Assembly (NCBI GenBank): GCA_041740375.1
Contig: JBGSMB010000074.1
Coordinates: 1 to 7,469 of the forward strand
Direction of reading: 5' to 3'
Length of the DNA stretch: 7,469 nt
Origin: JBGSMB01 sp041740375
GTDB lineage: Bacteria > Patescibacteriota > Saccharimonadia > Saccharimonadales > JAGQMS01
The stretch's first letter is position 1, and every line of letters begins with the position of its first letter. A program made the translations under genes and the position numbers. Positions 1 through 5,811 of this stretch are shown here, piece after piece. The notes beneath the pieces are model-generated. The model saw nothing but the letters and a program-made list of their open reading frames with translations, ran no database searches and had not been told where the DNA came from.

Positions 1-349
1 TTCTATGGCTACGTACAGCTTTTACTGCAGTTTCATGTGCAAATGCATCCCATTTTTCTTGCTCGGCAAGCTCTTCAGGAGACATTTCTCGCTCCTGCCA
101 TCGATGTGCGTCTTCATCACGTTGCATTTCTCTCAAATCTGCTTCTGATGGACCTCGCATAATTCTTTGTTCGAATTCATCACCAGCGCTAAGTACTGGC
201 TGTTGTTCAGGAGTTGAAAATAGCGCCTTCAGTCTCTCAGCCTCTTCGACATCAGCCTTTCGAGACCTTTCAGATATTCGGGCAGCTTCTCCTGTAGTAA
301 TGCCTTCTAGGTGTTGAAATTGGTTTGCTATCTGTTTGTTTTGTTTCAT
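1..349 (-). CDS. Unrecognised charged protein, N-terminal 116 residues (runs off left edge)
   Basis: An open frame reads leftwards from ATG at 349 to the window edge without a stop. The visible product begins MKQNKQIANQFQHLEGI and is very rich in Glu, Arg, Gln and Ala, with no hydrophobic stretch, signal peptide or cysteine. It is probably a mostly helical, soluble cytoplasmic protein. Acidic/Arg-rich segments (EEAERLKALF, ADLREMQRDEDAHRW, SPEELAEQEKWDAF) alternate with a Pro/Gln linker near residue 50. I do not recognise the family. An in-frame ATG at 373 would add eight residues, but it lies inside the spacer of a near-consensus promoter (359-387), so 349 is preferred. The gene follows recO with a 43-nt gap but has its own promoter. 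Function is unknown. The coding call is fairly secure because the frame stays open for 349 bases with a sensible composition. Confidence 0.72.
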   Translation of the reverse strand, partial: MKQNKQIANQFQHLEGITTGEAARISERSRKADVEEAERLKALFSTPEQQPVLSAGDEFEQRIMRGPSEADLREMQRDEDAHRWQEREMSPEELAEQEKWDAFAHETAVKAVRSHR

Positions 350-358
350 AGTAACTTC

Positions 359-387
359 ATAATACACTAACATAGTGCTTATGTCAA
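359..387 (-). promoter_or_regulatory. Near-consensus sigma70-type promoter for the leftmost gene
   Basis: On the minus strand, TTGACA (382-387) is followed by exactly 17 nt and then TATTAT (359-364). That is a perfect -35, the optimal spacer and a 5/6 match to the -10. The -10 ends only 9 nt before the ATG at 349, so transcription should start within about 2-4 nt of that ATG, giving a leaderless or nearly leaderless mRNA. No Shine-Dalgarno sequence precedes the ATG. The whole promoter fits in the gap after the recO stop (393). Confidence 0.75.
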
Positions 388-392
388 TATGC

Positions 393-1082
393 TTACTTTA
401 TATGCAGGTAGTACCCTGCCACTTCATCGATAAGTGACGAAATAACAGGTACTAGCGTGTCGATATCCTTCACGCGACGTAGTTTGTCCGGCGTAACGGT
501 ACGAAGTAATCGCAGTAGCTTTACATGTTCTGCCGAGAAAGTACCGTTAGTACTTACTAGTAACTTACCCGAAGTTACGTCAAAAGTGTACAAACTATCT
601 ACTGTTAGTGCAGATCCAGACTCATCGACAAACAGCTCGATATCGTATCCCGACTCAGTGAGTAAATTACTCAAAAACCAAACTCTCACAAGCTGTGGGT
701 CTATACGTGCGTTTAGGTATGTAAGCCCCGTTCTGAGAAGTTGAAAATAGCTGGCTTCTGTGGCGTCTTCAGTAACAGCACCTATCCATTTCAAAAAATC
801 GTAAGCTACCAGCGTGCGGGAATAGTCTTTAATAATTGAATCAAAATGCTCAATTAGTCGAGAAGAAGTAAGTGTGCTGATATCACTCTTACCTCTTACA
901 AAACTAATCTCACTAACACTAAATAGTTCGACACCTCCCGCCAATCGACTTTTTTCTCTACGCACGCCTTTCGCAATCAGAGTTACCTTGCCCATATCTT
1001 CAGTTATAACGTTCATGATTCTGTCAGCTTCACCGTAATTAGTGCGCCGCAAAATAATTGCTCTCGTCTGTAATGCTTTCAC
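393..1082 (-). CDS. recO: DNA repair protein RecO
   Basis: RecO mediates recombinational repair in the RecF pathway: it binds single-stranded DNA and SSB, anneals strands and, with RecR, loads RecA. The 229-residue product is close to the usual family length. The N-terminal OB-fold starts with KALQTRAIILRRTNYGEADRI and carries the hallmark segment GVRREKSRLAG (39-49). The C-terminal part is helical, with the family-like LLTESGYDIEL near 140-150. The zinc-binding cysteines found in many RecO proteins are absent: the region 150-177 keeps the FDVTSGKLL shape but the whole protein has no Cys, so it should not bind zinc that way. The start is GTG at 1082, overlapping the TGA stop of the upstream receiver gene (GTGA). 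No Shine-Dalgarno is visible, so translation probably depends on coupling. Stop is TAA. Confidence 0.9.
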   Translation of the reverse strand: MKALQTRAIILRRTNYGEADRIMNVITEDMGKVTLIAKGVRREKSRLAGGVELFSVSEISFVRGKSDISTLTSSRLIEHFDSIIKDYSRTLVAYDFLKWIGAVTEDATEASYFQLLRTGLTYLNARIDPQLVRVWFLSNLLTESGYDIELFVDESGSALTVDSLYTFDVTSGKLLVSTNGTFSAEHVKLLRLLRTVTPDKLRRVKDIDTLVPVISSLIDEVAGYYLHIK

Positions 1083-1489
1083 GAGGAAATGAATATGCTT
1101 TTTTTACTATGAAGCGCCACAGCAGCCTGAAGATCATGCAAGCTTGTTTCGGCCTTATATAGATAGTCGACGACACCCAGTTCTTCCCACGCTACTACCA
1201 TCTGCGAAAAATATGTTTTTCTTAGTCGGCTAAGAACTACTACTGGGATGTGACGCCAATCATCATAGGAAGCAAACTCATAGAGAAACTCAAATCCATT
1301 ATGGTCTGGTAAATCTATTTCTAAGATGATCAGCTGTGTACATTCCACGTCAATTGAATGTAAGGCACTTTGCGCGTTTGTCTCGCTGAAAATTTCGATT
1401 GTATTGTCTGAGGCTTCAATGGCGCCTTTGTAAAGCTCTGCAAGTCGAAAATCACTTTCAACCAAGACAATCGACCGACGATTTTTCAT
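1079..1489 (-). CDS. Response-regulator receiver-domain protein with Asp-to-Glu phosphosite (pseudo-receiver)
   Basis: This is a 136-residue stand-alone CheY-like receiver fold with no output domain. Strand 1 is RRSIVLVESD (4-13), where the acidic pair is Glu11-Ser12 rather than two acids. Strand 3 is LIILEIDLPDHNGFEFL (53-69), where the phospho-acceptor Asp is replaced by Glu57. The Ser/Thr switch (Ser87 in VVVLSR) and the conserved Lys (Lys112 in DYLYKAE) remain. A Glu at the acceptor site cannot be phosphorylated normally and sometimes mimics the active state, so a constitutive or protein-binding role is inferred. The start is ATG at 1489, which overlaps the upstream kinase-like stop (TAATG) and has AGGGA 5 nt before it. 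A longer frame back to a TTG at 1639 would overlap the upstream gene by 151 nt and encodes no family sequence, so it is rejected. Its stop overlaps recO (GTGA). DNA binding is not predicted. Confidence 0.85.
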   Translation of the reverse strand: MKNRRSIVLVESDFRLAELYKGAIEASDNTIEIFSETNAQSALHSIDVECTQLIILEIDLPDHNGFEFLYEFASYDDWRHIPVVVLSRLRKTYFSQMVVAWEELGVVDYLYKAETSLHDLQAAVALHSKKSIFISS

Positions 1490-2190
1490 TAAAATCCCTG
1501 CAAGGCTAGCTGACGACTTTTTTCTAAGGATATAGCAAGCCCGTTGCCACCAGAAAATATCGATGAACGCAGTCGACTGCCTTGAAGTCTCGCGAGTGCA
1601 TCCGCAGCATAGATGTGAAGATGCTTTAGCTCTGGACAACGAGCTGTTGTAGAAAGTGCTCGGCTGATTGAAGCTTGTAAAGTATTAAATTCGCGTGCTC
1701 GCATGTTTAGGTTATTGGCATAAATACCGACCGTATGTTGGTTGTTCGCGCTTCTCGACTTAAGCGACAATACATCGCTGCCTTGGCTACTAGTGATTTC
1801 AGTCATGGCATGAAGTAACTGATCAGATAAGTAGCCGACCGCTTCTCGACTCGCAAGAACTGGCTGTCTGCTTATTCTATTTTCTACCGTTATCCCACGC
1901 GCTTTCAGAAATGGAAGTACTCTTTGGACTGAATCGTCATAACAGCCGGCCATATTGACAGGCTCTAATGGTAACTGAGCTTGCATTTGCTGTCTCCGAT
2001 CAATAAAGCTAATACAGTCGAGCATTCGAATTAGTGTCGATGCTTCACTATTTATTTGTTCAATGTTCCGAGGGTCTTCGGATAATAATTGTAGGCGAAG
2101 TAACGGAGTACGTAAGCCTTCGCTAATAATCGTATAGAGTGCGCTTGCCGAAACAAACGTGGACTCACCCGCATCACGATTTTCACTCAT
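1489..2190 (-). CDS. Degenerate cytoplasmic histidine-kinase-like protein (predicted pseudokinase)
   Basis: The 233-residue protein matches the kinase core of two-component sensors without any sensor domain or membrane segment. A HisKA-like helix contains SEGLRTPLLRLQLL (23-36), aligned to the H-box SHELRTPL, with Glu24 where the phosphorylated His should be. The linker strands follow the family (LPLEPVNMAGCYDDSV, 73-88; LKARGITVENRI, 95-106). In the HATPase region the N-box equivalent is LSDQLLHAMTEIT (121-133), lacking the Asn; the DxGxG loop appears as IYANNLNM (156-163), lacking Asp and both Gly; only the G2-like GGNGLAIS (214-221) is kept. The chain stops about 12 residues after this, shorter than usual. 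ATP hydrolysis and autophosphorylation are therefore unlikely. It is first in the unit with the pseudo-receiver and recO. TATACT lies 10 nt before the ATG and no Shine-Dalgarno is seen. Family assignment is firm; function is not known. Confidence 0.78.
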   Translation of the reverse strand: MSENRDAGESTFVSASALYTIISEGLRTPLLRLQLLSEDPRNIEQINSEASTLIRMLDCISFIDRRQQMQAQLPLEPVNMAGCYDDSVQRVLPFLKARGITVENRISRQPVLASREAVGYLSDQLLHAMTEITSSQGSDVLSLKSRSANNQHTVGIYANNLNMRAREFNTLQASISRALSTTARCPELKHLHIYAADALARLQGSRLRSSIFSGGNGLAISLEKSRQLALQGF

Positions 2191-2200
2191 CTTGACTGTC

Positions 2201-2206
2201 AGTATA
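2201..2206 (-). promoter_or_regulatory. Probable -10 element for the kinase-like/receiver/recO unit
   Basis: The minus strand carries TATACT (within the palindrome AGTATACT, 2201-2208) ending 10 nt before the ATG at 2190. Transcription would start about 3-4 nt upstream of the start codon, so the mRNA would be nearly leaderless; no Shine-Dalgarno is present between the two. The -35 is weak: TTTTCA with a 15-nt spacer or TTTTTC with 16. The gap from the previous gene (2191-2244) contains no convincing terminator hairpin, so read-through from the upstream unit is also possible. Confidence 0.5.
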
Positions 2207-2244
2207 CTACAAGAACGGGTTTGAAAAATACCGGGAGAGCTAGT

Positions 2245-2904
2245 TTATGGGATGAAAGTTAGCGACGCGATAATTGCGTTGAAGTCAGCACCAAAAGCAT
2301 TGCCCTCTGTCCATATCTTTAGTGTCTTATCCCTGAGAGGTAGTAATACTACCGAACCGGTTTTAGTAGGAGTGATCTGTCCATCAAGTCGTGCACCCAA
2401 AATCGTTGGCGCCGAATCACTTCGATAAGGTGCGGATTTGATTCTTCCTGTCTTTACATTACCTGCGTATTGCCCCAGTACTGTGGTGTAGTCGGCTTCT
2501 ACAACTTGATATCGAAGGGCGAACGAAGTATCACCTGTAATACTTGGTACATAGTTTGGATGCGCGTAGCCATCTATTAGCGCTTGGCCTGTTCCGGTAT
2601 CATTCACATATAGCTCCCAAGTTTTTGGAAAAACAATCTTTATACTGCCAAGTTCGGCCGGGCCAGAATAGCTTTCAAATGGCTGTTTTTCCTTCTCATC
2701 AAATTCTTTCTCTAAGGCTGACTTTTGGACTGCGAGCGCAGCTTCAACGGCTGCCGCTGATTTTTCGTCACTATTCGCTTTATAGTCTGCCCGCTCAGTA
2801 AATGCCCATGCGCCAAAGCCGATAGAAGCCAACAAAAAGACAACCAGTCCGACAACTAGCAATAATGAGCCGATTGACCCATCAAGTTCTTTTTTATGTC
2901 GCAT
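2245..2904 (-). CDS. Single-pass membrane-anchored extracytoplasmic protein, unknown function
   Basis: This 219-residue protein starts MRHKKELDGS, a positively charged cytoplasmic tip, followed by one strong hydrophobic helix (about 11-36) without a lipobox or obvious cleavage site. By the positive-inside rule the rest faces outward. Residues about 40-75 are Ala/Glu/Lys-rich (EKSAAAVEAALAVQKSALEKEF) and should form a helical or coiled-coil stalk. Residues about 80-219 look like a compact beta-rich domain beginning ELGSIKIVFPKTWELYV, loosely reminiscent of PsbP/sandwich-type domains, which is speculative. There are no cysteines and no catalytic motif that I recognise. It follows the methyltransferase gene after an 11-nt gap and AGGAT lies near the start as a Shine-Dalgarno. 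It is probably the last gene of the xse unit. Confidence 0.75.
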   Translation of the reverse strand: MRHKKELDGSIGSLLLVVGLVVFLLASIGFGAWAFTERADYKANSDEKSAAAVEAALAVQKSALEKEFDEKEKQPFESYSGPAELGSIKIVFPKTWELYVNDTGTGQALIDGYAHPNYVPSITGDTSFALRYQVVEADYTTVLGQYAGNVKTGRIKSAPYRSDSAPTILGARLDGQITPTKTGSVVLLPLRDKTLKIWTEGNAFGADFNAIIASLTFIP

Positions 2905-2915
2905 ACGCTTATATC

Positions 2916-3425
2916 CTACCGAGTGATCGGATCTTTCGCAAGTCCATACTGATAAAGAAACACGCCTTTTTCTTCGGCGAGCAACGTATTTGTTTTCATC
3001 TCAAATGCAAAGCTCGCCACTCGTGCACCCGGCGCACATCGTGTAATTTTTGTATCCAGCCGCTTCATATAGCGATCTCCGGCGAATATAAAGATTCCCT
3101 GCGCACTAGGCCACCTTGCGTGCAAATAATTTCGCCATTTTATGGTTACAAGCTTGCGATTACGAAACGTAGTGATGTAAGAAACTACAAAAAGCACGGG
3201 GTTTAATTCATAGCCCACTACTCGAATACCTCGCTTAGCTGCAGCGTTAGCTACCCTACCGTCTCCGACTCCAAGTTCCAATAATGTCTGACCCGGAGAC
3301 AAATTAAGTAAATCCAGTGCTACTTCGACTTGCTGTTTGTGAGTGGGTACATATGGTGCGCCATAAAATACTATCCCTGTGAATAGCAGTATAAATCCAA
3401 GAAATATATAAAGTAAAAGTTCCAT
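2916..3425 (-). CDS. Membrane-anchored class I SAM-dependent methyltransferase
   Basis: The 169-residue protein begins with one transmembrane helix (ELLLYIFLGFILLFTGIVF, 2-20) followed by GAPYVPTHKQQVEVALDLL, a lead-in I associate with small membrane-tethered methyltransferases of CPR bacteria. The Rossmann-fold SAM site is clear: motif I LLELGVGDGR (48-57) and the acidic end of strand 2, Glu73 in VVGYELNP. No NPPY-type catalytic motif follows; the strand-4 region reads GIFIFAGDRYM (110-120), so the substrate cannot be named. The catalytic domain should sit on the cytoplasmic face. It starts immediately after the xseB stop (TAA then ATG) with AGGA 4 nt upstream, so it is co-translated with xseB. 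Lipid, protein or nucleic acid substrates are all possible. Confidence 0.8.
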   Translation of the reverse strand: MELLLYIFLGFILLFTGIVFYGAPYVPTHKQQVEVALDLLNLSPGQTLLELGVGDGRVANAAAKRGIRVVGYELNPVLFVVSYITTFRNRKLVTIKWRNYLHARWPSAQGIFIFAGDRYMKRLDTKITRCAPGARVASFAFEMKTNTLLAEEKGVFLYQYGLAKDPITR

Positions 3426-3629
3426 TTAATCCTGTGTATTGGATTTCACGTTATCCAATTTTTTATTGATTGCAGCAAGATAGTCTTCGAGAAGGTCGAT
3501 AAGTTCTTTTGCTTCATTGTATTTTTTTGATGCCTCTTCGATATCTAGGTCATCCTGAGAAATAAACCAGTCTAAGTTCTCTTGAAGTTCTTTCTTTAAG
3601 TCACGATATGACTTTTTGTCTTTACTCAT
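3426..3629 (-). CDS. xseB: Exodeoxyribonuclease VII small subunit XseB
   Basis: XseB packs as helical hairpins against XseA to form exonuclease VII, a single-strand-specific nuclease acting on DNA from both ends. From ATG at 3629 the product has 67 residues (MSKDKKSYRD...), normal for the family. It shows the typical two-helix pattern with LQENLDWFISQDDLDIEEASKKY corresponding to the conserved LExxVxxLE...LEEal.xY region, then an amphipathic helix (ELIDLLEDYLAAINKKLDNV). The start at 3629 is preferred over an in-frame TTG at 3638 because AGG, overlapping the xseA TAG stop, lies 9 nt upstream of it. The location right after xseA supports the call, since the small subunit alone is weakly conserved. 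Confidence 0.88.
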   Translation of the reverse strand: MSKDKKSYRDLKKELQENLDWFISQDDLDIEEASKKYNEAKELIDLLEDYLAAINKKLDNVKSNTQD

Positions 3630-3639
3630 ATTCTTCAAC

Positions 3640-4782
3640 CTATACTACTACATTCTTAATTGTTGCTACTACTTGCCCGTCTACCATCTGAAGAGACAAT
3701 TCGTCGCCTTTTTGAAGCTCTTTAGCGCTTCGTATAACGACACTGCCTTGTCGAATTTGTGCGTACCCTCGTCTCAAAATAGCCCTCGGGTCCCTCGCAT
3801 CAAGTAAAACTTTCTGAGTATTCAGCCAACTTGCTTCATTATGTACAGCGGACGAGTAGATATGTCGAACCTCGTCAAGTTGGTGAGTGATAATTTGCTC
3901 TTCTTCGGCAATTTTTTTACGAAACTGCGATAGAAGTGCTTCTTGTAAATATATAAGATCTTGTCGCTCTTCGCTTAATGACGGGAAGAGTAATTCGGCG
4001 GCATTACTCGGTGTACTCGCTCTTACGTCGGCAGCAAGCTCTGCAAGAGATAAGTCCCTCTCGTGACCAATAGCAACTAGCGTTGGTATACGAGAAGCAG
4101 CGATAGCCCGGACCAGTTTCTCGTCTTGAAAAGCAAGTAGATCATCCGCACTTCCTCCACCGCGAGTTATGACAAGCACTTCGGGCGCTTCGGGTGAACT
4201 ATTTTGCCTTGCGATGGCGTCTACAATCTCTTTGGCCGCTAAATCCCCTTGTACGTGAACTTCTTCGTGAATGATTCGTGTCTTGCCCCATCTTGCTTTA
4301 CTCACCTTCATAAAGTCGCCATACGCAGCCGATTCACCTGATGCGATTAAACAAATCGCTTCTGGAGCAAATGGCAGACTTCTCTTTCGACTATCTTCAA
4401 ACAACCCTTCTGCTCGCATTTTAGCTTCAAGTATGTCGGTAGATTTTTTAATACTCCCCTCGCCTACCGGTACTATTGTCTGTATGGTAAGGGAAAAGTT
4501 ATAAAGTGGGTGTAGCTTTGGTGTTGCCACGATGCGCACCTTCATACCATCCTCAATAGGAACCGACAGTTGGTACACGGTCATGAAGCATTTTAAGCTG
4601 GCGAATTCGTCCTTAATATCAAAATACACCCACTGGTTGCGTGATACCCTGTAATTACTAACTTCGCCAATAATTGTCACTCTTGGTACGGCGGTTTCAA
4701 ACACTTGGTTCACAATCGCCACAAAGTCAGTCGGAGTAAACTCTAGCTGGTTTTCTTCAAACAATTCGACGTATCCGTCCAT
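3640..4782 (-). CDS. xseA: Exodeoxyribonuclease VII large subunit XseA
   Basis: This is the catalytic subunit of exonuclease VII, which degrades single-stranded DNA to oligonucleotides in repair. In order: an N-terminal OB-fold (about 15-105) with IIGEVSNYRVSRNQWVYFDI (37-56), the nuclease domain with LIASGESAAYGDF (145-157), VITRGGGSADDLLAFQDE (204-221) and VAIGHERDLSLAELAADVRA (236-255) followed by STPSNAAEL (256-264), then a helical segment and the C-terminal DPRAILRRGYAQI (331-343). At 380 residues it is shorter than the about 450 of E. coli, with the loss mainly in the coiled-coil arm (about 270-325), so the number of XseB subunits it can hold may be lower. The usual GHETD appears as GHERD. 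ATG at 4782 lies 6 nt after the upstream stop; no clear Shine-Dalgarno is seen. xseB follows 10 nt later. Confidence 0.95.
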   Translation of the reverse strand: MDGYVELFEENQLEFTPTDFVAIVNQVFETAVPRVTIIGEVSNYRVSRNQWVYFDIKDEFASLKCFMTVYQLSVPIEDGMKVRIVATPKLHPLYNFSLTIQTIVPVGEGSIKKSTDILEAKMRAEGLFEDSRKRSLPFAPEAICLIASGESAAYGDFMKVSKARWGKTRIIHEEVHVQGDLAAKEIVDAIARQNSSPEAPEVLVITRGGGSADDLLAFQDEKLVRAIAASRIPTLVAIGHERDLSLAELAADVRASTPSNAAELLFPSLSEERQDLIYLQEALLSQFRKKIAEEEQIITHQLDEVRHIYSSAVHNEASWLNTQKVLLDARDPRAILRRGYAQIRQGSVVIRSAKELQKGDELSLQMVDGQVVATIKNVVV

Positions 4783-4788
4783 CGTTTG

Positions 4789-5811
4789 CTATTCTTTTTC
4801 GCCCTTCAAGGCCAGCTGATAGAACACAAAACCAATTGGCAGGAAGATAATCATATTCAGTACGCGGTAAACAATTGTAGCTGATAGCGCCAAAGCTTTC
4901 GGAATACCTGCCGATGCCATAACAAGAGTCATTAGGCCTTCATACACACCGATACCGCCAGGAATGATTGCAATAAGTCCAGCAATGTTCGCAACTGCAT
5001 ACGCAATTATGACTGCGCCTGGATTTACTACCTCTCCAAACGCAAGATAGACTACATAGATTGTAAGAATCTCAGTCAAATTCATTACTAGCGTCCACAA
5101 AAACGGTACTTTTAATTGAGTCCAGTTTTTTCGCACCTGCAGATAATCGTCATGAAGATCGCCGAATAATTTCTCAATGCGACTTATATCAATGGTCTGT
5201 TTATTTTTCTTTCTGAATACACCAATTACTACGTTGATTAGTTTTGGTAAGAAGGCTGTAAATCTTCGTATCCTTGACCGACTACTGACTATGTAAATTA
5301 AAAAGATGAAGCCCGCAATAACTAAAAAGATGATGGTTGAACTAATAAGAACCATTAAGCGACTTGCGTTGCCGACGATTGCGAGCAGAAACAGTGCAAC
5401 CACCAAGTAGAATATAAAACTTAGGAAAGTTAGTGTGTGCCTCGTTACCTGCGTGAGTGTACTCTTTGAAACCGGCACACCAAGTTTCTTTAGGCGTATG
5501 CCAATATATCCAAAACCGCTTGCTCCTCCGCTAGGAAATACCGAATTTACAAAATTCATCTCTAGCCCAAACTTGTAGAGTGTCCAGAGAGGCAATTTCT
5601 CATCAAGAGTTTTCAGGTAGGACTGATAAAACTTTGCTACAGCGAAATATCCGACTAGTTGAATAAATGGGATAGTAAGTAGCCAGCCTGTATCAAGCGA
5701 CCTAAGTTGCGCGAAGGCCTCAGCTATCTGGTCCCATGCGAAGTAAACCAGTAGCCCGAGTGCGACAAAGGTAACAATATTTATCCAGAATTTTATTGAC
5801 TTCGTGTTCAT
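4789..5811 (-). CDS. Polytopic membrane protein, YbhN/LPG synthase transmembrane (flippase-like) family
   Basis: The 340-residue protein is an integral membrane protein of about seven to eight helices (for example 10-27, 45-63, 127-147, 154-176, 238-258, 264-284, 318-335). Family signatures are present: PSGGASGFGYIGIRLKKLG (93-111), IPGGIGVYEGLM (283-294) and YRVLN (315-319). Members resemble the transmembrane half of lysylphosphatidylglycerol synthase (MprF) and are proposed to move or sense lipids; the aminoacyl-transfer half is absent, so lipid lysinylation itself is not predicted. A basic cytoplasmic loop (178-205, rich in Arg/Lys) separates the two bundles. ATG at 5811 is preferred; an in-frame TTG at 5832 lies upstream of the transcription start expected from TATACT on the minus strand (5834-5839). 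It is the first gene of the xse unit, ending 6 nt before xseA. Confidence 0.85.
   Translation of the reverse strand: MNTKSIKFWINIVTFVALGLLVYFAWDQIAEAFAQLRSLDTGWLLTIPFIQLVGYFAVAKFYQSYLKTLDEKLPLWTLYKFGLEMNFVNSVFPSGGASGFGYIGIRLKKLGVPVSKSTLTQVTRHTLTFLSFIFYLVVALFLLAIVGNASRLMVLISSTIIFLVIAGFIFLIYIVSSRSRIRRFTAFLPKLINVVIGVFRKKNKQTIDISRIEKLFGDLHDDYLQVRKNWTQLKVPFLWTLVMNLTEILTIYVVYLAFGEVVNPGAVIIAYAVANIAGLIAIIPGGIGVYEGLMTLVMASAGIPKALALSATIVYRVLNMIIFLPIGFVFYQLALKGEKE

Noticed and set aside
457..744. Plus-strand open frame opposite recO
   Set aside because: It is the antisense shadow of recO, with a Ser/Thr/Val-rich low-information product and no ribosome binding site.
1480..1500. Programmed frameshift fusing the kinase-like and receiver proteins
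   Set aside because: The junction GGATTTTAATG is not a proper slippery heptamer for the required -1 shift, and TAATG stop-start coupling explains the arrangement.
1490..1639. N-terminal extension of the receiver protein back to a TTG at 1639
   Set aside because: It overlaps the kinase-like gene by 151 nt in another frame, has no receiver-family content, and ATG 1489 has both a Shine-Dalgarno-like AGGGA and the TAATG coupling.
2207..2244. Rho-independent terminator between the xse unit and the kinase-like gene
   Set aside because: A short T-run occurs on the minus strand but no stable GC stem precedes it.
2544..3206. Plus-strand open frames opposite the surface protein and membrane methyltransferase genes
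   Set aside because: Both run antisense to well-supported genes and encode no recognisable or compositionally sensible protein.
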